From: Sphingobacteriales bacterium
Lineage (GTDB): Bacteria; Bacteroidota; Bacteroidia; Chitinophagales; UBA2359
Length of the DNA stretch: 64,000 nt
Direction of reading: 5' to 3'
NCBI GenBank assembly: GCA_016700115.1
Contig: CP064999.1
Span: 1,426,001 to 1,490,000 of the forward strand
Shown piece by piece: positions 35,504-44,320 of the stretch (position 1 is the stretch's first letter; each line of letters starts with the position of its first letter). A program made the position numbers and the translations under genes. The notes beneath the pieces are model-generated. The model worked only from the letters and a program-made list of their open reading frames with translations. It was not told the DNA's origin and made no database searches.

Positions 35504-35543
35504 GCAAGCGATCACATTTTGAGCAATAAACTTAAACACCACA

Positions 35544-37196
35544 ATGGAAGAAAACAGTAACTACTTGCCATACTTTTATTTTTCTCTTTTTTTACTGATT
35601 AGTTGTCTCGCTTTTGCCACTACATTCAACAATTTTCATGAAAACTTACTGCAAAAACATTTGTCAGTAAGTCGTTGTACCTACGAAGTCTGTCCGTCCG
35701 AAGTAACAACTCTGACCGTTGTAGTACAAGACACTCAAATAAATAGTTTTAAAAAGACCTCTGCCGGAAAAATGGGATTGAACAACTCCGGCTCAAAAAC
35801 TAATGAATCGCAAACATCTGATACCGTTACTGTCGCGGCTGATTTTCATGCCGAAATGGTAGCAAAAACAGAATGGTGGATTAAACGGTTAATCTATGAT
35901 GTACGAGATATTTCTACCACTTTTGCTCCACCTGTTGAACTAATGAATACAGATTCAATATCAGAAAACAGTGAGATATTAGCAAATGAACCACCAAAGC
36001 CCGACAAGCGGATTGTTGACGGCATCCTTTATATAAATAATGAAATAGCCTCTCCCGAAGAGCATGAACTGATCGGATTGGTTCATCCTTTTTTGAAAGA
36101 TTCTGTAGCCAAGGCAGACGGGATTTTTTATGTCAACGGAGAATTTGCGGCTAATCAAATAGCTACAAATTTGTTTGAAACCTATTCTCAACCAGCAGGA
36201 GAAACCTTATTGGCTGACCAGTCCGGGGAGTTTGATAATCTGCGTGCAACTGCCTCGAGAAGCAATTTTAGAAAACCCGAATCAACATTTGAAGAACTGG
36301 CTGATTTTTCAACCACCGAAGATGAGGTGGAAGAAGAAGCAGTATTGGATGTAGTGCCTGCGCCGATTCACAGACCGGCAGGGTCCCCTGTTTCGGGAAG
36401 CATGCAAAGAATTTTGCTGACAGATGTATATCAGGAAGAAATACCTTGCAATGCTCATTACGATTATAACTGGAACACCTCCAACATACACCCCTATCGT
36501 TACAACCTTTCCACAATGCCCGAAACGGTTGAGTTTTTACTCACACATGGTTTAGACGATGATTTTATCATTCCTGTGGGCGGCATCGTTACCTCAAAAT
36601 TCGGACCCAGATGGGGACGTTATCATAACGGCGTTGACCTCGACTTAGACAAAGGGGATCAGGTCAAATCTGCATTTGACGGGCGAGTTCGGATTGCGCA
36701 GTATTCTTCTTCTTATGGTTATATGGTCGTTGTTCGTCACTTTAACGGGTTGGAGACGACTTATGCACATTTGTCTAAATTAAAAGTCTCTCCAAACCAA
36801 GATGTCAAGGCAGGGGATGTAATTGGTTTAGGCGGAAGCACAGGCAGATCTACTGGTTCGCACCTTCATTTTGAAGTGCGTTATAAAGGGTTGCCTCTTG
36901 ACCCTACTGCCATGATAGACTTTTCAGCCCAAAAATTGAAAAGCCACACCTTTGTTGTAGATAAATATTACTTTTCTTCTTCCTCCCCATATCTGGATGC
37001 CCACGACAACAGCTATAACCGTACAAGCTATAGCAGCAGCGGGTCTTCCAAATCAAAGTACCATGTTGTTCGCAAAGGAGATACACTTTATGCGATTGCT
37101 CAGAAACACGGCAAACAGGTAAAAGAAATTTGCCGGCTGAACAGAATGAGCACAAACAGCAAGTTACAAGTTGGGCAAAAACTGCGCATCAAGTAA
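35544..37196 (+). CDS. M23 family metallopeptidase with C-terminal LysM
   Basis: 550 residues. One N-terminal membrane segment (about 8-27, YFYFSLFLLISCLAFATTF) anchors it or serves as signal peptide. About 30-330 is a low-conservation linker. M23 (about 345-445): GGIVTSKFGPRWGRYHNGVD with the zinc ligands of HxxxD, and GSHLHFEVRYKG with the HxH pair, so the active site is complete. LysM (about 505-550): YHVVRKGDTLYAIAQKHGKQ ... LQVGQKLRI. It should cut peptidoglycan cross-links in the periplasm while LysM holds the glycan. The RidA-like gene follows after 30 bases. Confidence 0.9.
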   Translation: MEENSNYLPYFYFSLFLLISCLAFATTFNNFHENLLQKHLSVSRCTYEVCPSEVTTLTVVVQDTQINSFKKTSAGKMGLNNSGSKTNESQTSDTVTVAADFHAEMVAKTEWWIKRLIYDVRDISTTFAPPVELMNTDSISENSEILANEPPKPDKRIVDGILYINNEIASPEEHELIGLVHPFLKDSVAKADGIFYVNGEFAANQIATNLFETYSQPAGETLLADQSGEFDNLRATASRSNFRKPESTFEELADFSTTEDEVEEEAVLDVVPAPIHRPAGSPVSGSMQRILLTDVYQEEIPCNAHYDYNWNTSNIHPYRYNLSTMPETVEFLLTHGLDDDFIIPVGGIVTSKFGPRWGRYHNGVDLDLDKGDQVKSAFDGRVRIAQYSSSYGYMVVVRHFNGLETTYAHLSKLKVSPNQDVKAGDVIGLGGSTGRSTGSHLHFEVRYKGLPLDPTAMIDFSAQKLKSHTFVVDKYYFSSSSPYLDAHDNSYNRTSYSSSGSSKSKYHVVRKGDTLYAIAQKHGKQVKEICRLNRMSTNSKLQVGQKLRIK

Positions 37197-37226
37197 TATA
37201 CATACCGGCAAAATAAAGCGCGGGCT

Positions 37227-37658
37227 ATGAATAAAAATCCAAACGATAAAATCATTACAGACAAAGCCCCAAAGCCCGTTGGTGCATACCCTCATGCAAG
37301 AAGAGTGGGTAATTTGCTTTTTTTGTCAGGAATAGGACCCAGAGATGCCAAAACAGGGGTTGATATTCCGGGGTTAATTACTGATAAAAACGGAAATTTT
37401 CTCGAATTTGACTTTGAAGCGCAATGTCATTCGGTGTTTAAAAATGTACGTGCCGTTTTGGAAGCTTCCGGTTCCAGTTGGGAAAACCTTGTAGATGTTA
37501 CCGTCTTTTTGGTCAATATGAAACGGGACTTTAACACCTTTAACCGTTTGTATGCCGAGTATTTCAGCACCAATCAGCCCTGCAGGACAACGGTTGAAGT
37601 TAACAGCCTTCCGACATCCATTGCCATCGAGTTGAAATGTATTGCTTTTATTGACTGA
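37227..37658 (+). CDS. RidA-family protein, 2-aminomuconate deaminase-like
   Basis: 143 residues. RidA/YjgF fold with KPVGAYPHARRVGNLLFLSG (about 14-33), an N-terminal pattern closest to 2-aminomuconate deaminases of tryptophan (kynurenine) breakdown, then LVDVTVFLVNMKRDF and CRTTVEVNSLPTSIAIEL with the conserved Arg. General RidA proteins remove reactive enamines; the more specific deaminase role is suggested only by the N-terminal motif, and no other kynurenine-pathway gene is nearby. Likely co-transcribed with the M23 peptidase gene. Confidence 0.82.
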   Translation: MNKNPNDKIITDKAPKPVGAYPHARRVGNLLFLSGIGPRDAKTGVDIPGLITDKNGNFLEFDFEAQCHSVFKNVRAVLEASGSSWENLVDVTVFLVNMKRDFNTFNRLYAEYFSTNQPCRTTVEVNSLPTSIAIELKCIAFID

Positions 37659-37678
37659 CAAAATATTAAGTCAGAGTG

Positions 37679-38328
37679 CTAAATCTCTAATTGCTCAATA
37701 ATTCCTGCAATATCTTCAAAAGAACGGATACCTGTTTTTATCTCTTCTCCACTGTCAACTGCAATACCCGAGGGACTAATTTCATCTACAATCTTCAGCA
37801 CATTGCCTGCATGAAAAGGCAGTTGAAGAATGATGTTATAGTCTTTACAAAGTTGATTTAACACTTTTGGGCGCAACTTTGAATCTGCCTGCTGAAGGCT
37901 TTCCCAACTGATTCCGGCATCCTTGAAATTTAGTAAAAAACTGGCAGTAAAAGGGGCTTCTTTGTCTAAAAGAACCTGTAGTTCCTTTGCTTTAGTATGG
38001 GGCGTAATAAATACCTGCCTGATTATTGTTGAAATTATTGGAGCTAATTGGCGGTAGTCAATGGCGTGATTCATTTGAATAGAATCTAAACCGAGTAAAA
38101 CTGCCGTTTGGTTAACCTGTTCAATCGAGGCATCTCCAAACTCTCCGACAATGCGTGGCCGGACATCCATCCTATCAACTCGCGGGCTGTGGAAATTGGG
38201 ATAAAACCTTTATTTACAGGGTTAAAATTAAATCCTGCCCATTCTGCAAAAGTAGCAAAGTATCTTGCATCAGATAAGTTGGCGATACTATTGACCTTTA
38301 TTCGCGTTTTTAATTGCATGGAATTCAA
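37679..38328 (-). pseudogene. TrpF-like (phosphoribosylanthranilate isomerase-like) gene with one frameshift
   Basis: Two overlapping frames give one protein: 38328 to about 38165 (IANLSDARYFATFAEWAGFN) and 38170 to 37679 (RPRIVGEFGDASIEQVNQTA ... SGIAVDSGEEIKTGIRSFED). The join falls at ELIGW/MDVRPRIVGEF, where one base is missing. The fold is TrpF-like (beta/alpha barrel, GEFGDAS and the late DSGEE...TGIRSFED phosphate loop). The N-terminal strand reads TRIKVNSI where TrpF has KICG, so the catalytic Cys is absent even apart from the frameshift. It may be a non-enzymatic homologue or a decaying gene. A sequencing error could account for the frameshift but not for the missing Cys. Confidence 0.7.
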
Positions 38329-38375
38329 AAGCTAAGAAACCTGGGGGATAAAATTTAAGATTTGCACTAACTAAA

Positions 38376-38406
38376 AAAGACACCGCTTACAGATAAGGGT
38401 GTCTTT
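38376..38406 (-). terminator. Terminator of the rplU-rpmA transcript
   Basis: AAAGACACC and GGTGTCTTT pair perfectly over a 13-base loop; a T run follows on the minus strand (A run at 38373-38378). About 55 bases past the rpmA stop. Confidence 0.8.
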
Positions 38407-38458
38407 AGACGAATAGTTTAATTTAATCAGTAATCACCAATAAAGCAATGATCTCAGG

Positions 38459-38725
38459 TTAAGCCTGAGCCACCGGCACTTCTATACTAATAAAGGTGCG
38501 GTTAAGCCTTTTGGTTGTGAATTTTACCAATCCTTCGGTCGTAGCAAAGATGGTATGATCTTTTCCAATTCCAACCCCTTCGCCCGGATGGAACTTGGTG
38601 CCGCGCTGACGAACGATGATATTACCCGGTTTGGCAAGTTGACCACCATACAATTTTACGCCCAAGCGTTTACTTTTGGAATCGCGTCCATTCTTGGAAC
38701 TACCTTGACCTTTCTTATGTGCCAT
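38459..38725 (-). CDS. rpmA: 50S ribosomal protein L27
   Basis: 88 residues beginning MAHKKGQGSSKNGRDSKSKR, the hallmark of L27, followed by GGQLAKPGNIIVRQRGTKFH and GIGKDHTIFATTEG. The N-terminal tail reaches the peptidyl-transferase centre. No cleavable prepeptide of the Firmicutes type. It follows rplU by 60 bases, the usual gene order. Confidence 0.97.
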   Translation of the reverse strand: MAHKKGQGSSKNGRDSKSKRLGVKLYGGQLAKPGNIIVRQRGTKFHPGEGVGIGKDHTIFATTEGLVKFTTKRLNRTFISIEVPVAQA

Positions 38726-38785
38726 GACGGTATATTTTTATGCAGTTAATTAAAAACCTGAAGAAATGCTTTTTCCTTAAGGAAA

Positions 38786-39094
38786 TCAAGCAATAGAATC
38801 AATTTTGATTTTGGTGAATTGCTGACGGTGCCCGTTTTTAACGCGGAATCCTTTGCGGCGTTTTTTTCTGAATACAATCACTTTATCGCCTTGCTGATGT
38901 GCCAATACCGTAGCAGATACGCTTCTGCCTTCCAAAACGGGTTTGCCAACTTCTACAGCACCTTCATCATCGGTCAGCAACACTTTGTCAAAAGTAATTG
39001 AGTCGCCCGGTTCTGCGTTCAGATGGTGAACAAAAATTTCGTTTCCTGCAGCCACCTTAAATTGTTGACCTAATATTTCTACTATTGCGAACAT
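38786..39094 (-). CDS. rplU: 50S ribosomal protein L21
   Basis: 102 residues: MFAIVEILGQQFKVAAGNEI, then VLLTDDEGAVEVGKPVLEGR and the RNA-binding end VIVFRKKRRKGFRVKNGHRQ. L21 binds 23S rRNA. First gene of the rplU-rpmA pair, with its own promoter at 39117-39147. Confidence 0.97.
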   Translation of the reverse strand: MFAIVEILGQQFKVAAGNEIFVHHLNAEPGDSITFDKVLLTDDEGAVEVGKPVLEGRSVSATVLAHQQGDKVIVFRKKRRKGFRVKNGHRQQFTKIKIDSIA

Positions 39095-39116
39095 AGCCCT
39101 ATCTTTTTTTAGTCCG

Positions 39117-39147
39117 CAAAGGTAAGGGATTTGTTTAACGCAAACAA
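39117..39147 (-). promoter_or_regulatory. Promoter of rplU-rpmA
   Basis: Minus strand: TTG (39145-39147), 20 bases, TACCTTTG (39117-39124), 23 bases before the ATG. Confidence 0.7.
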
Positions 39148-39393
39148 GTTTTTGAAAATTATTTTACTTTTTTTTGTGAATCAAATTTAAACTCCTTCCT
39201 TTTGCGGGCAAGCAGGGTTGAATTTTACTCTCTGGTTTGGCAGTATTGCGCTAAATCCGTTTAAACAGGATGTGCCAATCGAATTTGAGTTTATATTTGC
39301 ATGTCTATGTGTTTTAAAAAAATTGAGAACAGCGTTTGCTGATTAAAGGCACAGGTTGTTCAAAATTATTAGTAATTTTTTAAACTGTACAAC

Positions 39394-40803
39394 ATGAACA
39401 TTAAGTTTTGCGGAGCAGCAAGGGAAGTTACCGGCAGTTCTCATCTGATAACCCTCGACGATGGGTATAAAATTTTGCTGGACTGCGGCATGTATCATGG
39501 AAGCGAGGAGGTGTACAGCAAACTAAACCGGCAATGGATATTTAATCCGGCAGAAATTGATTGCGTTATTCTTTCCCACGCACATATTGACCATAGCGGA
39601 CGCTTGCCTATGCTTACAAGGGATGGCTTTAGAGGTGAAATTATCTGCACCCATGCAACCCGTGATTTAGCCCTGCTTATGTTAACGGACAGTGCTTTGA
39701 TTCATGAGCGGGATGCCGAGTTTTCGAACAAACAACCCGGGAGAAAAGAAGAAGACAAGGTAGTTCCGCTTTATGAGTCGGATGATGTAACCAAATGTTT
39801 TGGGCAAGTAGTAGGCATAGCTTATGAACATTGGTATCAGATCAATGATAACGTTGAAGTATTGTTGCGTGATAATGGTCATATTTTGGGAAGTGCCAGT
39901 GTTACTCTTCGTTTGAAAAACAAAAAAGGAAAAACTGTACATATTGGGTTTACCGGTGATATTGGCCGACCCAATCGCCCTATTCTTCATGATCCTATCC
40001 CGATGCCCGAATGCGATGTGATTATCTGCGAGTCAACTTATGGAGACCGCCTTCACGAAAGCAAACCCAACGAAAGGGAAAAATTGCTGAAAATAATTAC
40101 CGATACTTGTATCAAAAACAAAGGGAAACTGATTATCCCTGCATTCAGTGTGGGTAAAACGCAGGAGGTGGTTTACATGCTGAATTTGCTGCAAAGCGAA
40201 GGATTACTGCCTAAAATACCGGTATATGTGGACAGTCCTTTGGCAACAAATGCTACGAATATCTTTCAAATGCACCCTGACTGTTTCGACAAAGACATTA
40301 CTGAGTATATGCGGGTTGATCCTAACCCTTTCGGTTTCAACCAACTGACCTATGTCAGAACCGTAGATGCTTCGAAACAACTAAACCGAACCAAGCAAGC
40401 CTGCATAATCATCAGCGCTTCGGGCATGGCTAATGCGGGAAGAGTAAGACACCATATTTTGCACAATGCAGGAAAAGCAAAAAATACAATTTTATTTACT
40501 GGTTATTGCGCACCCGAGACTTTGGGCGGTGAACTGAAAAGCGGTGCTAAAGAGGTAGTTATTTTTGATGAAGTAGTCAGGGTAAAAGCTCGTATTATGG
40601 CAATGGACTCTTTCAGCGCACATGGTGACCAACAGGAAATGATTCAGTTTTTGAGTAATCAGGACAAAAAACAATTGAAACAACTGTTTTTAGTGCATGG
40701 AGAATACCTCGCCCAACAGTCTTTTCAGAAAGCATTACAAAAAACCGGGTATAAAAATGTCCTTATTCCGGGCTTGGGCGATACCATTTCATTTGAAGTG
40801 TAG
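39394..40803 (+). CDS. Metallo-beta-lactamase/beta-CASP family RNA-processing hydrolase
   Basis: 469 residues. Metal site: SHAHIDHSGRLPML (HxHxDH, about 61-66), GHILGSASV (His, about 165), FTGDIGRP (Asp, about 188). The beta-CASP part has PAFSVGKTQEVVYML, DSPLATNAT and ISASGMANAGRVRHH, and the last His lies in DSFSAHGDQQEM (about 409). Complete active site. Homologues process or degrade RNA (CPSF73/RNase-J-like). Cytoplasmic. A -7 like TATATTTG lies at 39292-39299, but the -33 is not evident. Confidence 0.9.
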   Translation: MNIKFCGAAREVTGSSHLITLDDGYKILLDCGMYHGSEEVYSKLNRQWIFNPAEIDCVILSHAHIDHSGRLPMLTRDGFRGEIICTHATRDLALLMLTDSALIHERDAEFSNKQPGRKEEDKVVPLYESDDVTKCFGQVVGIAYEHWYQINDNVEVLLRDNGHILGSASVTLRLKNKKGKTVHIGFTGDIGRPNRPILHDPIPMPECDVIICESTYGDRLHESKPNEREKLLKIITDTCIKNKGKLIIPAFSVGKTQEVVYMLNLLQSEGLLPKIPVYVDSPLATNATNIFQMHPDCFDKDITEYMRVDPNPFGFNQLTYVRTVDASKQLNRTKQACIIISASGMANAGRVRHHILHNAGKAKNTILFTGYCAPETLGGELKSGAKEVVIFDEVVRVKARIMAMDSFSAHGDQQEMIQFLSNQDKKQLKQLFLVHGEYLAQQSFQKALQKTGYKNVLIPGLGDTISFEV

Positions 40804-40870
40804 CAAATGGCCTACTTCACACATTTTTTAAAAAACAGCGGGCGCTAAAAATTACTTCCTGAAGCAATGC

Positions 40871-43138
40871 TTATTTGGAGGCATCTTTTACCTCCTTCAC
40901 TTCGACAGGAGGCGCTTCGGTAATCTCGTAGATTTTACCGCCCGTTTCGAGGCGCAATTGTTTACCGATGCGCAAAAACGGGGCATTTTCAGGGGTCGCT
41001 ATCGCAGCATAAGCCTCTGAAGCAAAAAATAGTTTTTCGCCCTCCCCTTTGTTTTGGGTACTCATATCAGTTAACAGGTTGTCGGCATTTTTGTAAAAAA
41101 TGCGGTCTTTGACCATGATATATTCTCCGGCTATCCCTTTTTGCTGAGTGCCTTTGGCATCTGTAAAGGTCATGTTTTGCTGACCTGCCTGTAAATGATG
41201 CAGGTAATGTGCGCGCATTAATTTTGAAGCAGTTTGGCTGCTAAGCAGTGCGTTAGCGCCTTTTTGCTGGGTTACTCCGGCATATTCCTGCGCATAATCA
41301 GAACCCGCATTCACCAGAAAACGGGGGGCAACCCGTTTCTTTTCTTCGCTCAAAAACTGCATGTTTTTAAGTAAAAGATGGGCGGTATAGGGATTAATGA
41401 TAAAATGTTCTTCGGCAAGGTCGGCAATTTCTTCGCTGAGACCTTCCATATCGTTTCCGTCTGCTTTCAGTTGATTGAGCATTTCACCGGTTGCCCGGGC
41501 AGCCCAAAGGGTGGCTACAAAAGGATGTTCATTTGAACTTTCGGGAAACTGGACCTGATAGTCATATCGCTGCATGAGCTTTTTTGAATCTCCAATCAAA
41601 GAAACCGTGGTGTTTGCTCCTTTCCGGTATTTACCCAAAATATACAATGTCTGGTCTTTAAACAGGTTATTAGGTTTTTTAGGGTACATTTCGGTTACTT
41701 CAAAATTATCACCGAAATATAATTGCAAATTTACCAAAACCGGATTGCTGACCTGATCGTAAAATGCAGTGATGTTGCTTTCAATGGAATTATCGTCTGC
41801 AACAAACAAAGCTTCACCTTGGGTATAGTTAGCCAACCTTTCTAAAAAAGCGGCATTTGCCAGATTGCCAATGCCAACGGTAAACAAGCGCAGTGTGCGC
41901 ACTTTGGCAACATCAATTTCTTCAATCAGTTCATCATGCTCCACAACAATCCCCACCTGAGGTTCTCCGGCACTGACCAACAACACATAGTACGGGCGCA
42001 TGGGGTCTTTTGAAAAATGAAGGCTCTTGTTAAATGCCCCTTCGTAATTGGCTTTACCTCCGCGTTTAACTGTGCTAAGATAAGAATTTGCCAAGGCGAG
42101 ATTTGACGAATTGGGCGCTACAAAATCGGGAAAAGCCGATTCGGAAATGTTGGCAAAAGTTACAATATTGAACCGGTCGTTGGCGCTCAGTTTTTTCATG
42201 CAGCTTTCTATTGCCTTTTTGACCTTATCCCATTGGGTTTGGGTCATGGTTTCAGCTATATCAATCGCAAAAACAATATCTTTATCTTCCGGTGTGTTTC
42301 CGGGACCACCATCAAATGCAAGCATAAAATAGCCTTGTTTTCCGGCTTCTTTGTGGGTAAACAAAGAATACCCTACTGCCTGACTTGTAGTTGAATAGTA
42401 CAATAAGAAATCCTTATCTATACGACCTCTTTTAGCAGACATTTTATAACTGACCTGTTTGTCGTTGACAAAAGTTGGTGGAAGGTCGTGTGTGGTGCAA
42501 TAAAAATTGCTCAGCCTTTCTTTGCCTTTAATGGTCAGATTGAATTCTGTATCCTGCAAGGGTTTAGCAGAGAACTTCTGTGTACTGAGGAGATACTCAA
42601 ATTTGTACCGGTTAGCTTCCGGAGTTAGCTTGTATTTGTAAGTGATTTTTACGGCCAACACACTTCGGGGAGGTGTTTTGTATATGTTTACCCTAAACAT
42701 CGGACTATTTGCATAGGCCCACCATTCGGGGTTTCCGGTACGGCGAACCAAATCTTTAAACACTTTAAAAGATTTGGCAGGGTCGTAAAGCTCGGCGCGG
42801 AACTCGTCCTGATTGATAGCAAAATCTATTTTTTTAACCTGAACATCTTCCGGAAGCGGAAGCAGGTAGTAGGTTTGAAGGGTGTCGGAGCTAATATTGT
42901 AATAGGTCTGATTTATCTGAACAGTTACAGAATCTCCGTCAATGTTAACGGTTTGTTTATCGCTCATCAGTTCAATAAAACATGGGTTGAAGCCCTCGGG
43001 AAAGGCTTTAAAATAGCTGCTTTCCCTTTCTGTGGGATACCAGTAATAGTCTTTAGGAGAACCCACAAAAAAGCCGTTTGCCCATACTTGGGCATTAACC
43101 AATAGCATCAAAGCAATAAAAAGTATCCGGTTTGTCAT
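40871..43138 (-). CDS. VIT/vWA domain protein with degenerate metal site
   Basis: 755 residues. Signal peptide 1-20 (ILFIALMLLVNAQVWA). VIT-like domain about 50-210 (LLPLPEDVQVKKIDFAINQD). vWA domain about 288-465, but the adhesion motif DxSxS reads DIAET (293-297): the Asp remains, the first Ser is Ala and the second Thr, so metal binding is probably weakened. The rest (about 480-755) has no recognised domain and no T9SS tail. Paralogue of the protein at 11923-14010, sharing the segment after the vWA domain. Periplasmic or outer-membrane associated; function unknown. Confidence 0.85.
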   Translation of the reverse strand: MTNRILFIALMLLVNAQVWANGFFVGSPKDYYWYPTERESSYFKAFPEGFNPCFIELMSDKQTVNIDGDSVTVQINQTYYNISSDTLQTYYLLPLPEDVQVKKIDFAINQDEFRAELYDPAKSFKVFKDLVRRTGNPEWWAYANSPMFRVNIYKTPPRSVLAVKITYKYKLTPEANRYKFEYLLSTQKFSAKPLQDTEFNLTIKGKERLSNFYCTTHDLPPTFVNDKQVSYKMSAKRGRIDKDFLLYYSTTSQAVGYSLFTHKEAGKQGYFMLAFDGGPGNTPEDKDIVFAIDIAETMTQTQWDKVKKAIESCMKKLSANDRFNIVTFANISESAFPDFVAPNSSNLALANSYLSTVKRGGKANYEGAFNKSLHFSKDPMRPYYVLLVSAGEPQVGIVVEHDELIEEIDVAKVRTLRLFTVGIGNLANAAFLERLANYTQGEALFVADDNSIESNITAFYDQVSNPVLVNLQLYFGDNFEVTEMYPKKPNNLFKDQTLYILGKYRKGANTTVSLIGDSKKLMQRYDYQVQFPESSNEHPFVATLWAARATGEMLNQLKADGNDMEGLSEEIADLAEEHFIINPYTAHLLLKNMQFLSEEKKRVAPRFLVNAGSDYAQEYAGVTQQKGANALLSSQTASKLMRAHYLHHLQAGQQNMTFTDAKGTQQKGIAGEYIMVKDRIFYKNADNLLTDMSTQNKGEGEKLFFASEAYAAIATPENAPFLRIGKQLRLETGGKIYEITEAPPVEVKEVKDASK

Positions 43139-43177
43139 GTTTTTCTGAAAAATTTACTTCTAATATGGTTATTTGCA

Positions 43178-43206
43178 CAAAGATACTATTTCATAACGTT
43201 TTTCAA
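43178..43206 (-). promoter_or_regulatory. Promoter of the second VIT/vWA gene
   Basis: Minus strand: TTG (43204-43206), 18 bases, TATCTTTG (43178-43185), 39 bases before the ATG. Confidence 0.6.
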
Positions 43207-43254
43207 AAAAACCCCTCACATGGATTATCCCCAAATCCGGACATAAACAAAAAA

Positions 43255-43280
43255 ACCGGAAGCCTGTTGGGGCAACCGGT
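43255..43280 (-). terminator. Terminator of the DUF4294 gene
   Basis: Minus strand: ACCGG and GCC pair with GGC and CCGGT around a small loop, with one symmetrical TT/TT bulge, followed by TTTTTTTG. Confidence 0.75.
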
Positions 43281-43302
43281 ATTCAGGGCAATAAAAATTA
43301 AC

Positions 43303-44022
43303 CTATTTATTTTTTTTCTTTTTAGATTTTATAACCGAATCAACATTTGGAAGTTCAAAGTTTTTGAGATTTTCCGATTCCGGATAAGAACGATACCCAA
43401 AGTATTGCACGCCGTTCAGTTCCAAAAAGCTGACAATGTTTTCCAGGTCGCTGTAGTTTTGAGGGTTGTAACCTTCTTTCAGGTCATACCCGTAAGAGCG
43501 GCCGATATTGTGGTAAACAAATGCAGAAGCCCAGTTTTTATGTTCTCTGACAATGTTGTAAAATGTTTTGTTTGTTCCCCTTTCAATGAGTTTGATAAGG
43601 ATTTTACCTTGAGAAATACTCAGGTCTTTCACCTCTTCGGCAAACTGTTTTTTAAGCTGATCTTCCAGATAGTTCCTGTATTTGCGTTCATCTCTGCGGC
43701 GGGTCAGCGAGGCATTGACCGCATCCAGCTCATTGATTAACTCTATTGCACGTTGGGCATAAGGATATACTTTTATGACATTGCGCTTTAACCTGCGGTA
43801 TGCAGCTTCTTCTTCGGGCGAGCGCTTTTTGTCTGACACTATCAACTCTTCCAATTGTACACAGGGTATGGTATCGGTGCCTAAAACACATAACCCTAAA
43901 AACGAAATCTGACCAATAGGTTTACCGTAAAGAGAATCGGTTTTTTGAATTTTTTGCGCAAAAACAGTAATAGAAATTATACTCAGTAAAACTGTAAATA
44001 TAAACTGAACAGGGGTTTTCAT
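43303..44022 (-). CDS. DUF4294 family exported protein
   Basis: 239 residues from MKTPVQFIFTVLLSIISITV (44022), which gives a proper signal peptide; an in-frame ATG at 44082 would put 20 residues in front of it. The body fits DUF4294: IPCVQLEELIVSDKKRSPEE, RRLKRNVIKVYPYAQRAIEL, then KILIKLIERGTNKTFYNIVR and GYDLKEGYNP. The C-terminus is Lys-rich. Common in Bacteroidota, function unknown. Confidence 0.85.
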   Translation of the reverse strand: MKTPVQFIFTVLLSIISITVFAQKIQKTDSLYGKPIGQISFLGLCVLGTDTIPCVQLEELIVSDKKRSPEEEAAYRRLKRNVIKVYPYAQRAIELINELDAVNASLTRRRDERKYRNYLEDQLKKQFAEEVKDLSISQGKILIKLIERGTNKTFYNIVREHKNWASAFVYHNIGRSYGYDLKEGYNPQNYSDLENIVSFLELNGVQYFGYRSYPESENLKNFELPNVDSVIKSKKKKNK

Positions 44023-44320
44023 TTTAATAATTCGATTGTTGGAATAAAAAACAATGCTAAGATAAGATACGTTCTTTTTCATGACGTTTAACTATAACGA
44101 AAAAATACTTTTTTTATGCAAATCTGATTCATTTTGATTTTTGTGTAATCAGGCTGAAAAAATGCGCCCGAAAAGAGGGAGTTTATTTTGTTAGAGGCTA
44201 AAAAACCTGCGGTTACTACAAAAACCAATACACCTGCTCAATACGGCTTTTTATACGGGTTTAGGGATGGTAATTTTGAAACAACAAAAAAAGTTGTTCA
44301 CCAATTAAATTCAAAACACC

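Larger units (their letters stand above)
34717..35543. other. 827-bp intergenic region with promoter and structured leader
   Basis: The left third is the rpoN leader. 34900-35230 is AT-rich with nothing recognised. From 35242 it holds a strong promoter and a leader of about 265 bases with two hairpins in front of the M23 peptidase gene. No open frame of note. Confidence 0.6.

Noticed and set aside
39292..39299. TATATTTG as full promoter of the beta-CASP gene
   Set aside because: No TTG lies 18-21 bases upstream, so only a -7 resemblance remains.
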